DNA of 64,000 nt from Microcystis wesenbergii NRERC-220 (GTDB taxonomy: Bacteria; Cyanobacteriota; Cyanobacteriia; Cyanobacteriales; Microcystaceae), in assembly GCF_032027425.1 (NCBI RefSeq), contig NZ_JAVSJA010000001.1, forward strand, positions 2,059,501 through 2,123,500, written 5' to 3'. The notes below the pieces were generated by a model, which did not search any database, was not told the DNA's origin, and was given only the letters and a program-made list of their open reading frames with translations. The position numbers were made by a program, and so were the translations under genes. Positions 8,881 to 18,045 of the stretch are shown here, piece after piece; within the stretch, counting starts at the first letter, position 1; every line of letters begins with the position of its first letter.

Positions 8881-10490
8881 CTATCCATTAGTCGGATCTT
8901 TCTTAACAAAAAGAGAAGAAACTTAAAAAAAGGGGAAACGATTGATAGGTATAGTTTTGAAAGAAGGAATTAAGGTGGAGGTGAGCAAAAAAATGGAGAA
9001 ATGGGCAGCCCAAGAACTACAGTATGCAGACCTAGGAGACACCAGAAGAAAGAAAAGGTTAATCAGTATCGTGGAAAATTTGGCCAGTCAACCTAGTACA
9101 AGTGTGCCACAAGCTTCGGGAAATCTAGCCGCAGCGAGTGCCACCTACGACTTTTGGAATTCCCCCTATTTTCACCCCTCAGATCTAATTGCCGCCCAAG
9201 CCAAAAGTACAGTAGAAAGAATCAAAGAACATCCAATAGTTTTGGCAGTTCAAGACACAACAAGTTTAGACTTTACGACACAAAAAGCCAAAAAAGGAAT
9301 GGGTTATCTAGATTATAAAAAATCCTTTGGTCTCAAAGTTCATACCACATTAGGAGTGTCACCGCAAGGAATACCTTTAGGACTGATTAATCAATATGTC
9401 TGGGCAAGAGAAGAAAAGAATTTAGGGATTGCCAAGCAACGCAAAAAAAGAGAAACCCAAGAAAAAGAAAGTCAAAGATGGTTAGATTCCTTATCAGAAA
9501 CACAACAACAAATACCCGAAGAAATTCAAGTAGTAACAATCGGAGATTGTGAGGCAGACATATTTGATTTATTTGCCCAATCAAGAAGTCCTAACTCTCA
9601 TTTATTAATCCGAGGAACTCATAAACGAAAAGTTAACTATCTCGAAGATAAGCAAAGCTCAGGGCATCCAGAGACTAAATATTTACATCAATCCATCAGA
9701 GAAATAAAAGCCTGTGGTAGCCTAGATGTGCAAGTAAAACGCAATCCTAATCACGAGGCTAGACTAGCTAAACTAACAGTTAGATTGGCCAGTTTTGAAA
9801 TACAAGTACCTAAGCATCACTCGAAAGCGAACCCTCGTCAACCGGTCAAATTACAGGTAATTTTAGCTGAAGAAGAAAATCCTCATCCTGGAGTTAATCC
9901 TATCAGTTGGCTCCTCTTAACTAGCCTGAACATTAGTAGCTTTGAATCGGCGATAACCTGCGTGCGCTGGTATAGTTATCGCTGGTTGATAGAACGCTAT
10001 CATTTTGTTTTAAAAAGTGGTTGTGGACTAGAAAAACTGCAATTAGAAACGGGTCGGAGAATTAAGATGGCCTTAGCTACCTATTCGATTGTAGCTTGGA
10101 GATTACTTTGGTTAACCTATCAAGCACGCTTACACGGAGAGGAGAGTTGTGAAAGTTTTTTGGAAGAACATGAATGGCAATCTTTGTGTGCCACTATTCA
10201 TAAAAAGGGTCCGCCACCTGAAAAGCCGCCCTCCTTTAGGGAAGCGGTCAGAATGATTGCTTCTCTTGGGGGGTTTTTAGGTAGAAAAGGTGACCCTTCG
10301 GCTTCTCTCAGGGTCAACGGTGAACCTGGTGTTAAAACTATTTGGTTGGGACTGCGAAGGTTACATGATATCAGCCAGACTTGGAAACTATCTCATCAAA
10401 TTAGTCCCCCATAGAACTCCCTTGAGCCATCTTGCACACTTTTCTCTTTTTGTCAAATTTTATGTTAAGAAAGATGTGACTAATGGATAG
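8881..10490 (+). mobile_element. Complete IS4-family (IS50/Tn5-like) insertion sequence
   Basis: A 1.61-kb element with one transposase gene. The left end CTATCCATTAGTC (8881-8893) and the complement of the right end (10478-10490) are identical, and ATCTTTCTTAACA follows in both after two mismatched bases. The flanking 9-mers are CTTTTTAAG (8872-8880) and CTTATTAAG (10491-10499), which match at 8 of 9 positions. A 9-bp target duplication is known for Tn5-type elements. The right flank continues into a dispersed repeat, so the element probably landed in one. Confidence 0.85.
8993..10414 (+). CDS. IS4-family transposase (Tn5-like)
   Basis: A 473-aa DDE transposase that lines up with the Tn5 transposase along its length. 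It has an N-terminal DNA-binding domain (WAAQELQYADLGDTRR), then D88 in AVQDTTSLD, D185 in IGDCEADIFDL, and E334 in YRWLIERYHFVLK, the Y-R-E-K signature of the IS4 group. The frame is open from a TTG at 8942. ATG at 8993, preceded by GGAGGTGA, gives the size expected from Tn5 (476 aa). No stop or frameshift is seen, so the element may still be active. Confidence 0.92.
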   Translation: MEKWAAQELQYADLGDTRRKKRLISIVENLASQPSTSVPQASGNLAAASATYDFWNSPYFHPSDLIAAQAKSTVERIKEHPIVLAVQDTTSLDFTTQKAKKGMGYLDYKKSFGLKVHTTLGVSPQGIPLGLINQYVWAREEKNLGIAKQRKKRETQEKESQRWLDSLSETQQQIPEEIQVVTIGDCEADIFDLFAQSRSPNSHLLIRGTHKRKVNYLEDKQSSGHPETKYLHQSIREIKACGSLDVQVKRNPNHEARLAKLTVRLASFEIQVPKHHSKANPRQPVKLQVILAEEENPHPGVNPISWLLLTSLNISSFESAITCVRWYSYRWLIERYHFVLKSGCGLEKLQLETGRRIKMALATYSIVAWRLLWLTYQARLHGEESCESFLEEHEWQSLCATIHKKGPPPEKPPSFREAVRMIASLGGFLGRKGDPSASLRVNGEPGVKTIWLGLRRLHDISQTWKLSHQISPP

Positions 10491-10536
10491 CTTATTAAGG
10501 GGGGTATCTGACAATTTTTAACACCCACCTACTTAG
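10491..10536. repeat. Fragment of dispersed repeat family B at the IS right flank
   Basis: This segment reads, on the complementary strand, CTAAGTAGGTGGGTGTT followed by TAAAAATTGTCAGATACCCCC. It matches the start of the elements at 49755-49900 and 58431-58540. The other half is not obvious on the left side of the insertion sequence. The following bases up to 10762 hold C/T-rich runs (10585-10637) and CTGATTACTG units, with no gene. Confidence 0.55.
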
Positions 10537-10762
10537 TATGATTGACTCCCAATCGAACTTTAAAAACCCAGTTATGGATTGTTTCTCCCCATCTCCCCCA
10601 CTTCCCCACTCCCCACTTCCCACTTCCCACTTCCCTCACTGATGACTGATTACTGATCACTGAAAATGCTTCCTACTGCCAAAAGCTGCCAAGATCACAA
10701 AAAAGACCGCTATGATCGAAAATAGAATTCATCGTCATTGGTAGAGAATAGGTAAAAAATCT

Positions 10763-11413
10763 ATGACATCTTATGCGGCCTCCTCTGCACGAGCCGAAAT
10801 GAGCGAACTTCGGCGCCTAAAAACCCTACTACCCCCAGAATTACAAAGTTGGGTAACGGTAGAAGGTTCCACAGAGATTAATCCCCCCCTGATCCGTTGT
10901 GAAGAAATTGGCAGAGATGAGGTAGAAATTCAGATAGATTTAGCAAAATGGGAAAATTTAGCCATCGATCAGCGTAATTTGCTCTTTTGGCATGAAGTGG
11001 CCAGGATTCAAAATGATAGTATTCCCCGGGAAGGCTGGGAAATGGCCGCCCTCGCTATTGGCTTAGGTGGCGCAGTGGGGGAATTATGGGTACAGGACGG
11101 GTTATTATTGCTTTTGGCTATGGGATTATGTGGGATTTCCGGTTATCGTCTCTGGCGCAAAAATAATGGCGATAAAATTCTCAAAGAAGCGATCGAAGCC
11201 GATGAAAAAGCGATCGCCATCGCCACCCGTTTCGGTTATTCTCTCCCCAACGCCTACAAGAGCCTAGGCAGTGCCTTTAAAACCCTAATCGAACAAACAC
11301 CCAACCGTCGTCTGCGTAAGCGTTATGAGACCCGTTTAGATGCCCTGAGAAAGAGTGCGGCCAAAGCGAAAGCCCAAACCCAAGGCCGTCCGCCCCTAGG
11401 TGAGATTCGTTAG
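10763..11413 (+). CDS. DUF3318 family membrane protein
   Basis: A 216-aa cyanobacterial protein. The N-terminal half is soluble and includes FWHEVARIQND. A hydrophobic hairpin follows at about residues 92-128 (ALAIGLGGAVGELWVQDGLLLLLAMGLCGI). The C-terminal tail is basic and helical and ends near RKSAAKAKAQ. This layout is that of DUF3318, a family with no known function. It stands alone between the insertion sequence and the STAS-sugar transferase gene. Confidence 0.75.
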   Translation: MTSYAASSARAEMSELRRLKTLLPPELQSWVTVEGSTEINPPLIRCEEIGRDEVEIQIDLAKWENLAIDQRNLLFWHEVARIQNDSIPREGWEMAALAIGLGGAVGELWVQDGLLLLLAMGLCGISGYRLWRKNNGDKILKEAIEADEKAIAIATRFGYSLPNAYKSLGSAFKTLIEQTPNRRLRKRYETRLDALRKSAAKAKAQTQGRPPLGEIR

Positions 11414-11526
11414 CCGATAATCACAGGCAATCTCTGACATTACCCATTGGTATTTGGGGAAAAGTGTAGTAAACATTAGGTAGGTCATCAGGCCTTGTTC
11501 ATCTATCAAACCACCTCTTTGTGTCG

Positions 11527-12522
11527 ATGACTTCCCAACTCCCTGAAACACGTTTTCTGATCATTCCGATGGAGTATCCCGTTTTGCGGATGCCCGATCG
11601 CTTGACTGTCTTGGAAGCAGTACAGTTCAAAGATCTCTTTCACCATCTCATCGCCCAAACACCCACTCCCGAAAAAGTCATTCTTGATCTGAATGCCACT
11701 CAATTTATGGATAGTAGTGGTGTGGGTGCTTTAGTCCATAATCTCAAAGCGGCCAGGGCAGAAAATATCGAGTTAGTGCTGGCTAACGTCCATCCCCCAG
11801 TGATGGGGGTTTTATCGATTACGGGACTAGATCAATTATTCACTTTCCAAACCCCCCCCCTAGCACCCCAAGAAAACGGCTTTACTGCCACTGAAAACGA
11901 TCTACCCGAAACCCATCCCTCGATTCGCAGTTGGTTAAAGCGCTGTCTTGACATTGTTGGTGGGATCGTGGGTTTATTAATCACGGGGTTTATTTTTGTC
12001 CCCATTGCTATCGCTATTAAGTTAGACAGTCCAGGTCCAATTTTTTTTAGTCAAACCCGCTGCGGTTGGTTGGGAAAGCAATTTAAAATTCTCAAGTTTC
12101 GTTCCATGTGTGTGGATGCAGAAGCACTCAAGGATAAAATCCCCAATCAAGCGCAGGGAGCTTTTTTTAAGAATAAAAATGATCCCCGGATTACCCGGGT
12201 AGGAAAATTTTTACGTCGTACCAGTTTAGACGAATTGCCCCAGTTTTGGAATGTGATCACCGGTGAAATGAGTCTTGTTGGCACTCGTCCCCCCACACCC
12301 GATGAGGTGGAACGCTACGATGTTCCCCAATGGCAACGTTTAGATGTAAAACCCGGTATGACGGGAGAATGGCAGGTGAATGGTCGCTCTCGGGTGCGTA
12401 ATTTTGAAGAGGTAATTCAACTAGATTTGCGCTATCAAGAAAATTGGAGCTTAGGCTACGATCTACAACTGATTTTTAAAACAATTTTGATTCTCTTTCA
12501 AAAAAACAGTGGTGCCTTCTGA
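11527..12522 (+). CDS. STAS domain-bacterial sugar transferase fusion
   Basis: About 331 aa with two parts. Residues about 10-110 are an anti-sigma-factor-antagonist (STAS) domain, including LDLNATQFMDSSGVGALV, where the serine is the usual phosphorylation site. Residues about 135-331 are a bacterial sugar transferase (KRCLDIVGGIVGLL membrane anchor, KFRSM, RRTSLDELPQFWNV, GTRPP). The catalytic part belongs to phosphoglycosyltransferases that start exopolysaccharide synthesis by moving a sugar phosphate to undecaprenyl phosphate. The next gene, an RsbW-type kinase, overlaps by 14 bp and is the natural kinase of a STAS domain. GTG at 11521 is an alternative start. Confidence 0.88.
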   Translation: MTSQLPETRFLIIPMEYPVLRMPDRLTVLEAVQFKDLFHHLIAQTPTPEKVILDLNATQFMDSSGVGALVHNLKAARAENIELVLANVHPPVMGVLSITGLDQLFTFQTPPLAPQENGFTATENDLPETHPSIRSWLKRCLDIVGGIVGLLITGFIFVPIAIAIKLDSPGPIFFSQTRCGWLGKQFKILKFRSMCVDAEALKDKIPNQAQGAFFKNKNDPRITRVGKFLRRTSLDELPQFWNVITGEMSLVGTRPPTPDEVERYDVPQWQRLDVKPGMTGEWQVNGRSRVRNFEEVIQLDLRYQENWSLGYDLQLIFKTILILFQKNSGAF

Positions 12523-12961
12523 AGTCTTAAATTCCCCTTCTTCCCCCCTCCATTTCCATCTACAAGTCCGGACGGAATTGGCAGCTTTAATCCCAGTCCT
12601 ACAATGGTTTGAATCCCACGGCCGTTCTTTTCTACCCGACTCGGTGCTTTGGCAGTGTAAGGTGGCTTTAGCAGAAGGATTTACTAATACTGTCCGTTAC
12701 GCTCACCAACATTTACCACCGACCACAGCGATCGATCTAGAATTAACTTTTTCGTCCCATTCTCTAGAAATAAAAATATGGGATCACGGTCAACCTTTTG
12801 ATCTGCAAGCCAAACTTGATTCTCTACAACAACATCCCCTCGCACCTTTGGAAATGGAAAGCGATCGAGGATTACTTTTCATGCGTTCTTTTACTGATAC
12901 TTTACAATATATCCGCACTGGCGAAGGGAGAAATTGTTTAATTCTCCAGAAAAGTTTTTAA
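12509..12961 (+). CDS. RsbW-like anti-sigma / serine kinase (HATPase)
   Basis: A 150-aa GHKL ATPase of the anti-sigma regulatory factor type. The N box is EGFTNTVRYAH (about residues 52-62), the G1 box is WDHGQPFD, and the G2 box is DRGLLFMRSFTD. In partner switching these proteins bind a target and phosphorylate a STAS protein. It starts at GTG inside the end of the STAS-sugar transferase gene, so the two should be translationally coupled. The likely substrate is the STAS domain next door. No sigma factor is nearby, so control of the sugar transferase itself is the simplest reading. Confidence 0.85.
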   Translation: MVPSEVLNSPSSPLHFHLQVRTELAALIPVLQWFESHGRSFLPDSVLWQCKVALAEGFTNTVRYAHQHLPPTTAIDLELTFSSHSLEIKIWDHGQPFDLQAKLDSLQQHPLAPLEMESDRGLLFMRSFTDTLQYIRTGEGRNCLILQKSF

Positions 12962-12967
12962 GCTAAT

Positions 12968-14413
12968 TTATCCTTTGCTAGACACTCTGTCCACGGCACA
13001 GGCTTCCAGACGAGAAAAAAGAATTATGCCACCACCCACACCCCAGACAAGGGTGGGGAGATGTCCGGAGGGTGCTTTGAGAGAGAAAGTAATTTGATCG
13101 TAGTATAACCACTTGTTATTAACTCGCCAACCGACTTTTGATCCAAAATCGTTCCATTTTTGTTGATCATAATTGCCGCTTCCTCCTAAACTTTCATAGA
13201 TTCTTTTCTGAACAGATATACCGAATTTTCCCTGACTATATTGTAACCAGAGTTGATTGATAGTGGCTAAATCTTCACAGGGAAAGTTATCTATATCTTC
13301 TATCTTAAGATATTTTTCTTTAGTTCGATCGGCAACTTTTAAAAATAGATTAGCTGTTTCTTGATCTGCCTCTTGCCATTTTTCTTGCGCCAATAAATAC
13401 CGTAGGTTAGTGTAATCAATTGCCTTGGCACTTTTGAGGTTAATTTCCTCCCTGGTGGCGGCTGGAAAAACTGGCAAAACCGTTTCTTGAATTGTATTCT
13501 GTGATCGGGGTTTTGGCGGAATCACGACGGCTAATTTTACTGCTAACTCTTGCAGGACTTCCCCAGCTGATTGATAACGTTTTTTGGTGGCAAATTCAAT
13601 TAATTTATCTAAAATTTCGCCTAATCCAACACTAACAGGATTATTAATCAGGTGCTGTCTCCATACCCATTCATGTTCACTCACATCGAATAATTCAAAG
13701 GGAGATATTCCCGTTAATAAATAGATACAAGTGACTCCCAAACTATATAAATCACTGCTATTAATCGCTTTACCATTGCCTTGTTCTGGGGCGATATATC
13801 CCGCCGAACCGATCACTGTTCCTGTCAGGGAAAGATTAGCAATGGTCATAAATTTAGAGGCACCGAAATCAACTAAAATTATTTTATTATCGCTGCGTCT
13901 CCTAATTATATTAGCTGGTTTAATATCCCGATGAATGACTCTTTTAGCATGGATAAAATCAAGAATTGGCAAAATTTCTAATAAAAGATGTTTAATCTTT
14001 TCCTCATTGAAAACTCCCTCGCTTTGTAATTCTTGTTCTAGATTTTGTCCCTCAATATATTCTTGAACAAGATATTGTCGCCCATCATTGCTGGTAAAAT
14101 AGGCATAGAGGGAGGGAATTTGTGGGTGTTGACCGAGATTATCTAAACTAATCGCTTCTTCTTTAAATAATTCCGCAGCTTTCTTGAGGGCGTTACTATC
14201 TTGAGCGCTAGGAAAAAATTGTTTAATCACACAATAAGGTTTAGAAGGTTTATCCTCATCAATTGCTTGAAAAGTTTTACCGAAACCCCCTTGTCCAATT
14301 AATTTTATAGCACGATAACGATCTTTTAGTAATAATTGAAAGCGACATTTTTGACAGAATTTATCTGTAGGATCATTGTTATATAAACAATCGGGATTAA
14401 GACATAAACTCAT
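12968..14413 (-). CDS. Ser/Thr protein kinase with C-terminal GUN4 domain
   Basis: A 481-aa protein. A short zinc-ribbon-like head (CLNPDC...CQKC) leads to a Hanks-type kinase: P-loop GQGGFGKTF, VIKQF lysine, HRDIKPANI, DFGAS and GYIAPEQ. The kinase is followed by a linker and a GUN4 domain (about residues 325-440, AIDYTNLRYLLAQEKWQEAD to VGWRVNNKW). GUN4 domains bind porphyrins such as Mg-protoporphyrin, so this may be a tetrapyrrole-sensing kinase. The frame extends upstream to 14515, but those residues translate the TTATCAG repeat array, so I start at the ATG at 14413. It converges on the anti-sigma gene with a 6-bp gap. Confidence 0.88.
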   Translation of the reverse strand: MSLCLNPDCLYNNDPTDKFCQKCRFQLLLKDRYRAIKLIGQGGFGKTFQAIDEDKPSKPYCVIKQFFPSAQDSNALKKAAELFKEEAISLDNLGQHPQIPSLYAYFTSNDGRQYLVQEYIEGQNLEQELQSEGVFNEEKIKHLLLEILPILDFIHAKRVIHRDIKPANIIRRRSDNKIILVDFGASKFMTIANLSLTGTVIGSAGYIAPEQGNGKAINSSDLYSLGVTCIYLLTGISPFELFDVSEHEWVWRQHLINNPVSVGLGEILDKLIEFATKKRYQSAGEVLQELAVKLAVVIPPKPRSQNTIQETVLPVFPAATREEINLKSAKAIDYTNLRYLLAQEKWQEADQETANLFLKVADRTKEKYLKIEDIDNFPCEDLATINQLWLQYSQGKFGISVQKRIYESLGGSGNYDQQKWNDFGSKVGWRVNNKWLYYDQITFSLKAPSGHLPTLVWGVGGGIILFSRLEACAVDRVSSKG

Positions 14414-14487
14414 TGTTAGTTCAAAGAGGGATAGGGAAGATGTTTCAGTGAGCAGTAAACTGATAACTGATAACTGATAACTGATAA

Positions 14488-15741
14488 CTAAATCGAGGTT
14501 TCTTCCTCTAGCCAAATTTCTGGCTGTTGATTTAATAAAAGCTGGGCTGCCTCTAACATATCATCAACAATATCGCGCAAATCTTTCTTATTATCGATAT
14601 AAGCTTTTAACGCCTCCATCGGATCTAATTGATTACCCACCCCTAATTCCGGTAAACGGGGACGGGTTAATTGACTAATTAACTCCGCCCGAATACTATA
14701 ACTATGGGCAGTTTTTAACGCTTCGTCAAGCTGATTGGTGTTGATTAGTTCTAATTGTTCACTGCGAATTTTATAAACTAAGCGGATAACTGCTTCCTGA
14801 ATATCGTATTTTTTGAGAGCTTTCAACAATTCCTTTTGGGGGTTTTCTGCCTCGGAAACATCCACTTCGATCGAACGGAAAGGACGCACGGGTAAAGGAC
14901 AAAATTCCCATTTAACCTCTCCTTTAGCCACTTCTATTAAAACATAGCCCTTATCTTCTTTTTCCTCGCTAAAATCCACTCGATCAATGCTCCCCGGATA
15001 GACAATAGGCGGATCATTGCTAGGATTAAGATTTTGATGTTTGTGAACATGACCGAGGGCGACATACTCGAATTGTGGACGATTTAGCAGCGATAAAGGC
15101 ACGGTAAAACCTTTACCAACCGCTAAAAATCTTTCTGCTCCTAAACTAGCTCGATCGGCCATTAAATGGGCTAATAAAATTGTTGGTACACTTGTATCTA
15201 ATTGGCGAATTTCTCCTTCTAAAACTGGTTCCAAACGGTTAATTAATAATTCATTTACCCCACTCAAGGATAAACCCTCGGTTTCGGGACGGGTTAAGAG
15301 AGTGGCGCGGGTTAACCAGGGTAAAGTAATTACTTGGATATCGCCATTGCGAGTGGTGATGCGATGGGTGGTCAGGCGATCGCCAACAATAAACCCCGGC
15401 ACCGCTAGGGTACGATAGATGGAGAGACTGACACCGCCATTACCATGAGAATGTTGATCGTGATTACCTACTAATAACACCGTCGGGATATTAGCATCGG
15501 CAAGACGACGGAATTGACTGGCAAAAGCTTCGTGAACAAAAGGAGGAGGAGTGGCATCGGGAAAGGCATCTCCCCCAAAAAGAACTAGATCCACAGGGGA
15601 GGCAATAGCCCGATCGATACAGAGGCTTAAACTGCCCATAAAATCCTCTAAACGAGTATTTAATCCCGTTTTTGGATTTAAACGTCCATGGGAAAAACCG
15701 CTCCCCATGTGAATATCCGATAAGTGCAGTATTTTAATCAT
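14488..15741 (-). CDS. sbcD: SbcD-like DNA repair exonuclease (Mre11 family)
   Basis: A calcineurin-like phosphoesterase of 417 aa. Metal-binding motifs appear in order: LSDIHMG (DxH) at the N-terminus, FGGDAFPD, GNHDQH, a His in LLAHLM, and GHVHKH. The C-terminal third is the cap domain typical of SbcD/Mre11. The family works with the SbcC/Rad50 ATPase to cut hairpins and end-bound proteins. No sbcC lies in the window. ATG at 15741 (MIKILHLSD) is the start. The nine extra residues of the longer frame translate a GGCAAAA repeat. Confidence 0.88.
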   Translation of the reverse strand: MIKILHLSDIHMGSGFSHGRLNPKTGLNTRLEDFMGSLSLCIDRAIASPVDLVLFGGDAFPDATPPPFVHEAFASQFRRLADANIPTVLLVGNHDQHSHGNGGVSLSIYRTLAVPGFIVGDRLTTHRITTRNGDIQVITLPWLTRATLLTRPETEGLSLSGVNELLINRLEPVLEGEIRQLDTSVPTILLAHLMADRASLGAERFLAVGKGFTVPLSLLNRPQFEYVALGHVHKHQNLNPSNDPPIVYPGSIDRVDFSEEKEDKGYVLIEVAKGEVKWEFCPLPVRPFRSIEVDVSEAENPQKELLKALKKYDIQEAVIRLVYKIRSEQLELINTNQLDEALKTAHSYSIRAELISQLTRPRLPELGVGNQLDPMEALKAYIDNKKDLRDIVDDMLEAAQLLLNQQPEIWLEEETSI

Positions 15742-16052
15742 AAGTAGTAGGCAAAAGGCAAGAGGCAAAAGGCAAGAGGTGGTGAGATATGTCTAATTAA
15801 TTGCGTCTAGCTACTTAAGACCTCCTGAAAAAGTAAGTTCTCGAACCGCTATCTAGTCAAAATATCTAAAAACTCAGATAAATCTGACATAATCTTAGGT
15901 TTTGTGGATAGCATAGTTGTTTCTTGTCTTTTTTATCCTCCTGTCTCGGATTATCCTATCGACCGTCTCCTCACCTAAGGTCAGATTTTTGATTTTTGCA
16001 GGAAATCTATAGTAAAGGAAAAACAGGCGTAATTAAGTACACCTGTTCAGGA
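15742..16052. other. Intergenic region between sbcD and the petN cluster
   Basis: A 311-bp stretch with GGCAAAA/GGCAAGA units at 15749-15778 just upstream of sbcD. The remainder is AT-rich, with no gene or structure I can support. The minus-strand small genes end at 16053. Confidence 0.5.
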
Positions 16053-16196
16053 TTATTTTCCTAATTTTTTATCGCCATCTTGACGACGGCGATCGCGCCA
16101 TTCTGTAGTCGTCAGGTAGAGAATGCCACCGCTAACGATAACGAGGAGAATTAAGGCGACTAGAAAGAGAGTGTTGAGAATCAAGGATGTTTCCAT
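16053..16196 (-). CDS. Small single-pass membrane protein, 47 aa (NdhP-like candidate)
   Basis: A 47-aa protein beginning METSLILNTLF. It has one membrane helix (about residues 5-28) and a charged C-terminal tail (EWRDRRRQDGDKK). It is 16 bp downstream of petN on the same strand. The size and the ILYLT..EWRDRRR pattern resemble small subunits of the photosynthetic NDH-1 complex, especially NdhP. I recall this only loosely and do not assign the symbol. The reading frame is clean from ATG to TAA. Confidence 0.6.
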   Translation of the reverse strand: METSLILNTLFLVALILLVIVSGGILYLTTTEWRDRRRQDGDKKLGK

Positions 16197-16212
16197 GGTA
16201 TCTATAGATTAC

Positions 16213-16302
16213 CTAGAAACCGTTACGACCCCAAACCACCATGGCGATCGACCAAGTGAACAGGGCGAGAATGCTAACCCAACCAAGTGTCAAAATATCC
16301 AT
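16213..16302 (-). CDS. petN: Cytochrome b6f complex subunit VIII (PetN)
   Basis: A 29-aa membrane peptide starting [17 protein letters not shown] and ending in VVWGRNGF, which matches PetN along its whole length. PetN is one of the four small single-helix subunits at the edge of the cytochrome b6f dimer and is needed for its stability. The gene reads from ATG at 16302 to TAG at 16213. It is divergent from the gene at 16388 and probably co-transcribed with the 47-aa membrane protein downstream. Confidence 0.95.
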   Translation of the reverse strand: MDILTLGWVSILALFTWSIAMVVWGRNGF

Positions 16303-16387
16303 AATTGCCTTTGTTAAACGAAATACTTAGGAGATAACTACTCAATTTATAATACTTCATCAGTGACTCCGTTTTAGAGAGGCGATC

Positions 16388-16783
16388 GTGCAAATTACGC
16401 TCAAGGAAAGAATCGAATCCATACAGGTGGGGAGTATCTCGGCTCTGGCTTTCCTGGTTCCCTATCTGCTATTTTTAACTGTTGATCGACTATTGTTAGG
16501 GGAATCGATCGCACTAATTGGCGCTTTTGTCAAGATATCCGGGGCGATAATTAGCGGATTTCTCTTCGGTGTCACCTATCGTTATGTCGTCCGTAACGAC
16601 GATAATCCCCATCTCAAAGATGGTACAGTGGCAGCTTTTGCCCTAGTCCGCGGCCTAGTTCCCCTACAATTATCCACAGACTTGCTCGCTGACGCTTGGC
16701 AATTAAGTCTCTTTCTGGGAGAGAGCTTTATCTGTTTTTTATCCTGTCGTCTGCTCTTAGAGTTGACTAAGCTGCGTCAATAA
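16388..16783 (+). CDS. Conserved membrane protein, 131 aa
   Basis: A 131-aa protein with three or four hydrophobic segments (about residues 15-34, 42-63 and 100-125). Around them lie RYVVRNDDNPHLKDG and a conserved-looking VRGLVPLQL. GTG start. It is divergent from petN with an 85-bp gap that should hold both promoters. I know of no function. The composition and length fit a cyanobacterial family of unknown role. Confidence 0.65.
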   Translation: MQITLKERIESIQVGSISALAFLVPYLLFLTVDRLLLGESIALIGAFVKISGAIISGFLFGVTYRYVVRNDDNPHLKDGTVAAFALVRGLVPLQLSTDLLADAWQLSLFLGESFICFLSCRLLLELTKLRQ

Positions 16784-16944
16784 CCGACTCAGTTATCAGT
16801 TATCAGTTATCAGTTATCAGTCATAAGATTTAAGTTTTCAGTGAATAGTATTAAGCGACAAGCTCGGAGCTGCTTTTTTACTGTTTACTGATCACTGTTT
16901 ACTGATCACTGATCACTGTTTACTGAAACATCACCCCACACCCT
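16784..16944. repeat. TTATCAG and CTGATCACTG repeat array
   Basis: Four consecutive TTATCAG units at 16792-16820 and several ACTGATCACTGTTT units at 16880-16925 lie just upstream of aroB. No gene is seen. This is the same repeat type as in other gaps of the window. Confidence 0.7.
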
Positions 16945-18045
16945 ATGGCTATTTGTATTCCCGTTAATTTACCCGATCGCTCCTATAATATTCTGATCGA
17001 GAAGGGCAGTTTAGCTAATCTCGGTGGAGAAATGAGCCAGTTAAGCTTAGGTAAAAAGGTTTTATTGGTTTCTAATCCCGAAATTTTTGACTATTACGGG
17101 CAGATAGCCGTTAATTCCCTAGAAAAAGCGGGCTTTGTTGTTTCTACTCATCTGATCCCCGCTGGCGAAAATTATAAAACCCTCGATTCGATCGCCCAAG
17201 TTTATGATAGCGCCCTCGCTCACCGGCTGGAACGTTCCTCGACTATGGTTGCCCTCGGTGGTGGTGTAATCGGTGATATGACTGGATTTGCGGCAGCCAC
17301 ATGGTTACGGGGCGTTAATTTTGTCCAGGTTCCCACCACTCTGTTAGCGATGGTGGACGCTTCCATCGGGGGTAAAACTGGTGTTAATCATCCCCAGGGC
17401 AAAAATCTGATCGGGGCGTTTTATCAACCGAAATTAGTTCTGATTGATCCTAGGGTGCTTAAAACCCTACCCGTGCGAGAATTTCGGGCTGGAATGGCAG
17501 AAGTGATTAAATACGGTGTAATTTGGGATGCTGAGTTATTTCAACAGTTAGAAGACTCGGACAATTTAGCCAGTTTTTCTCAGATCGATGGCGATCTATT
17601 GCAAACAATTATTACAAAGTCTTGCCAAGCTAAAGCAGATGTGGTATGCACAGACGAAAAAGAAGCGGGTTTGCGGGCGATCTTAAACTATGGTCACACG
17701 ATCGCCCACGGCATTGAAAGTCTAACGGGATATACTAGCATTAACCACGGGGAAGCGGTGGCCATGGGGATGGTGGCGGCAGGAGCGATCGCTGTTAAAC
17801 TGGGAATGTGGACCGCCGGGGAAAATCAACGTCAAACCGATTTAATCGAAAAAGCCGCCTTAGAAACCCGTATTCCGCCTTTAAATGCCGATGAGATGGT
17901 AAATGCTCTCACTGCCGATAAAAAAGTTAAAGATGGCAAGGTTAGATTTATTTTACCAACGGCAATCGGCCAAGTCACCATTAGCGATCGAGTCACCCCC
18001 ACCCTGGTGCGCGAGGTGTTATCACCAACCGAATCCGGGCAGTAA
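16945..18045 (+). CDS. aroB: 3-dehydroquinate synthase
   Basis: A 366-aa protein with the AroB hallmarks. The NAD-binding [13 protein letters not shown] is near residue 104, followed by [21 protein letters not shown]. The metal-site residues lie in [20 protein letters not shown] and [10 protein letters not shown]. It converts DAHP to 3-dehydroquinate, the second step of the shikimate pathway, using NAD and a divalent metal. Start ATG at 16945. Its 3' end overlaps the convergent flavoprotein gene by 24 bp. Confidence 0.96.
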   Translation: MAICIPVNLPDRSYNILIEKGSLANLGGEMSQLSLGKKVLLVSNPEIFDYYGQIAVNSLEKAGFVVSTHLIPAGENYKTLDSIAQVYDSALAHRLERSSTMVALGGGVIGDMTGFAAATWLRGVNFVQVPTTLLAMVDASIGGKTGVNHPQGKNLIGAFYQPKLVLIDPRVLKTLPVREFRAGMAEVIKYGVIWDAELFQQLEDSDNLASFSQIDGDLLQTIITKSCQAKADVVCTDEKEAGLRAILNYGHTIAHGIESLTGYTSINHGEAVAMGMVAAGAIAVKLGMWTAGENQRQTDLIEKAALETRIPPLNADEMVNALTADKKVKDGKVRFILPTAIGQVTISDRVTPTLVREVLSPTESGQ

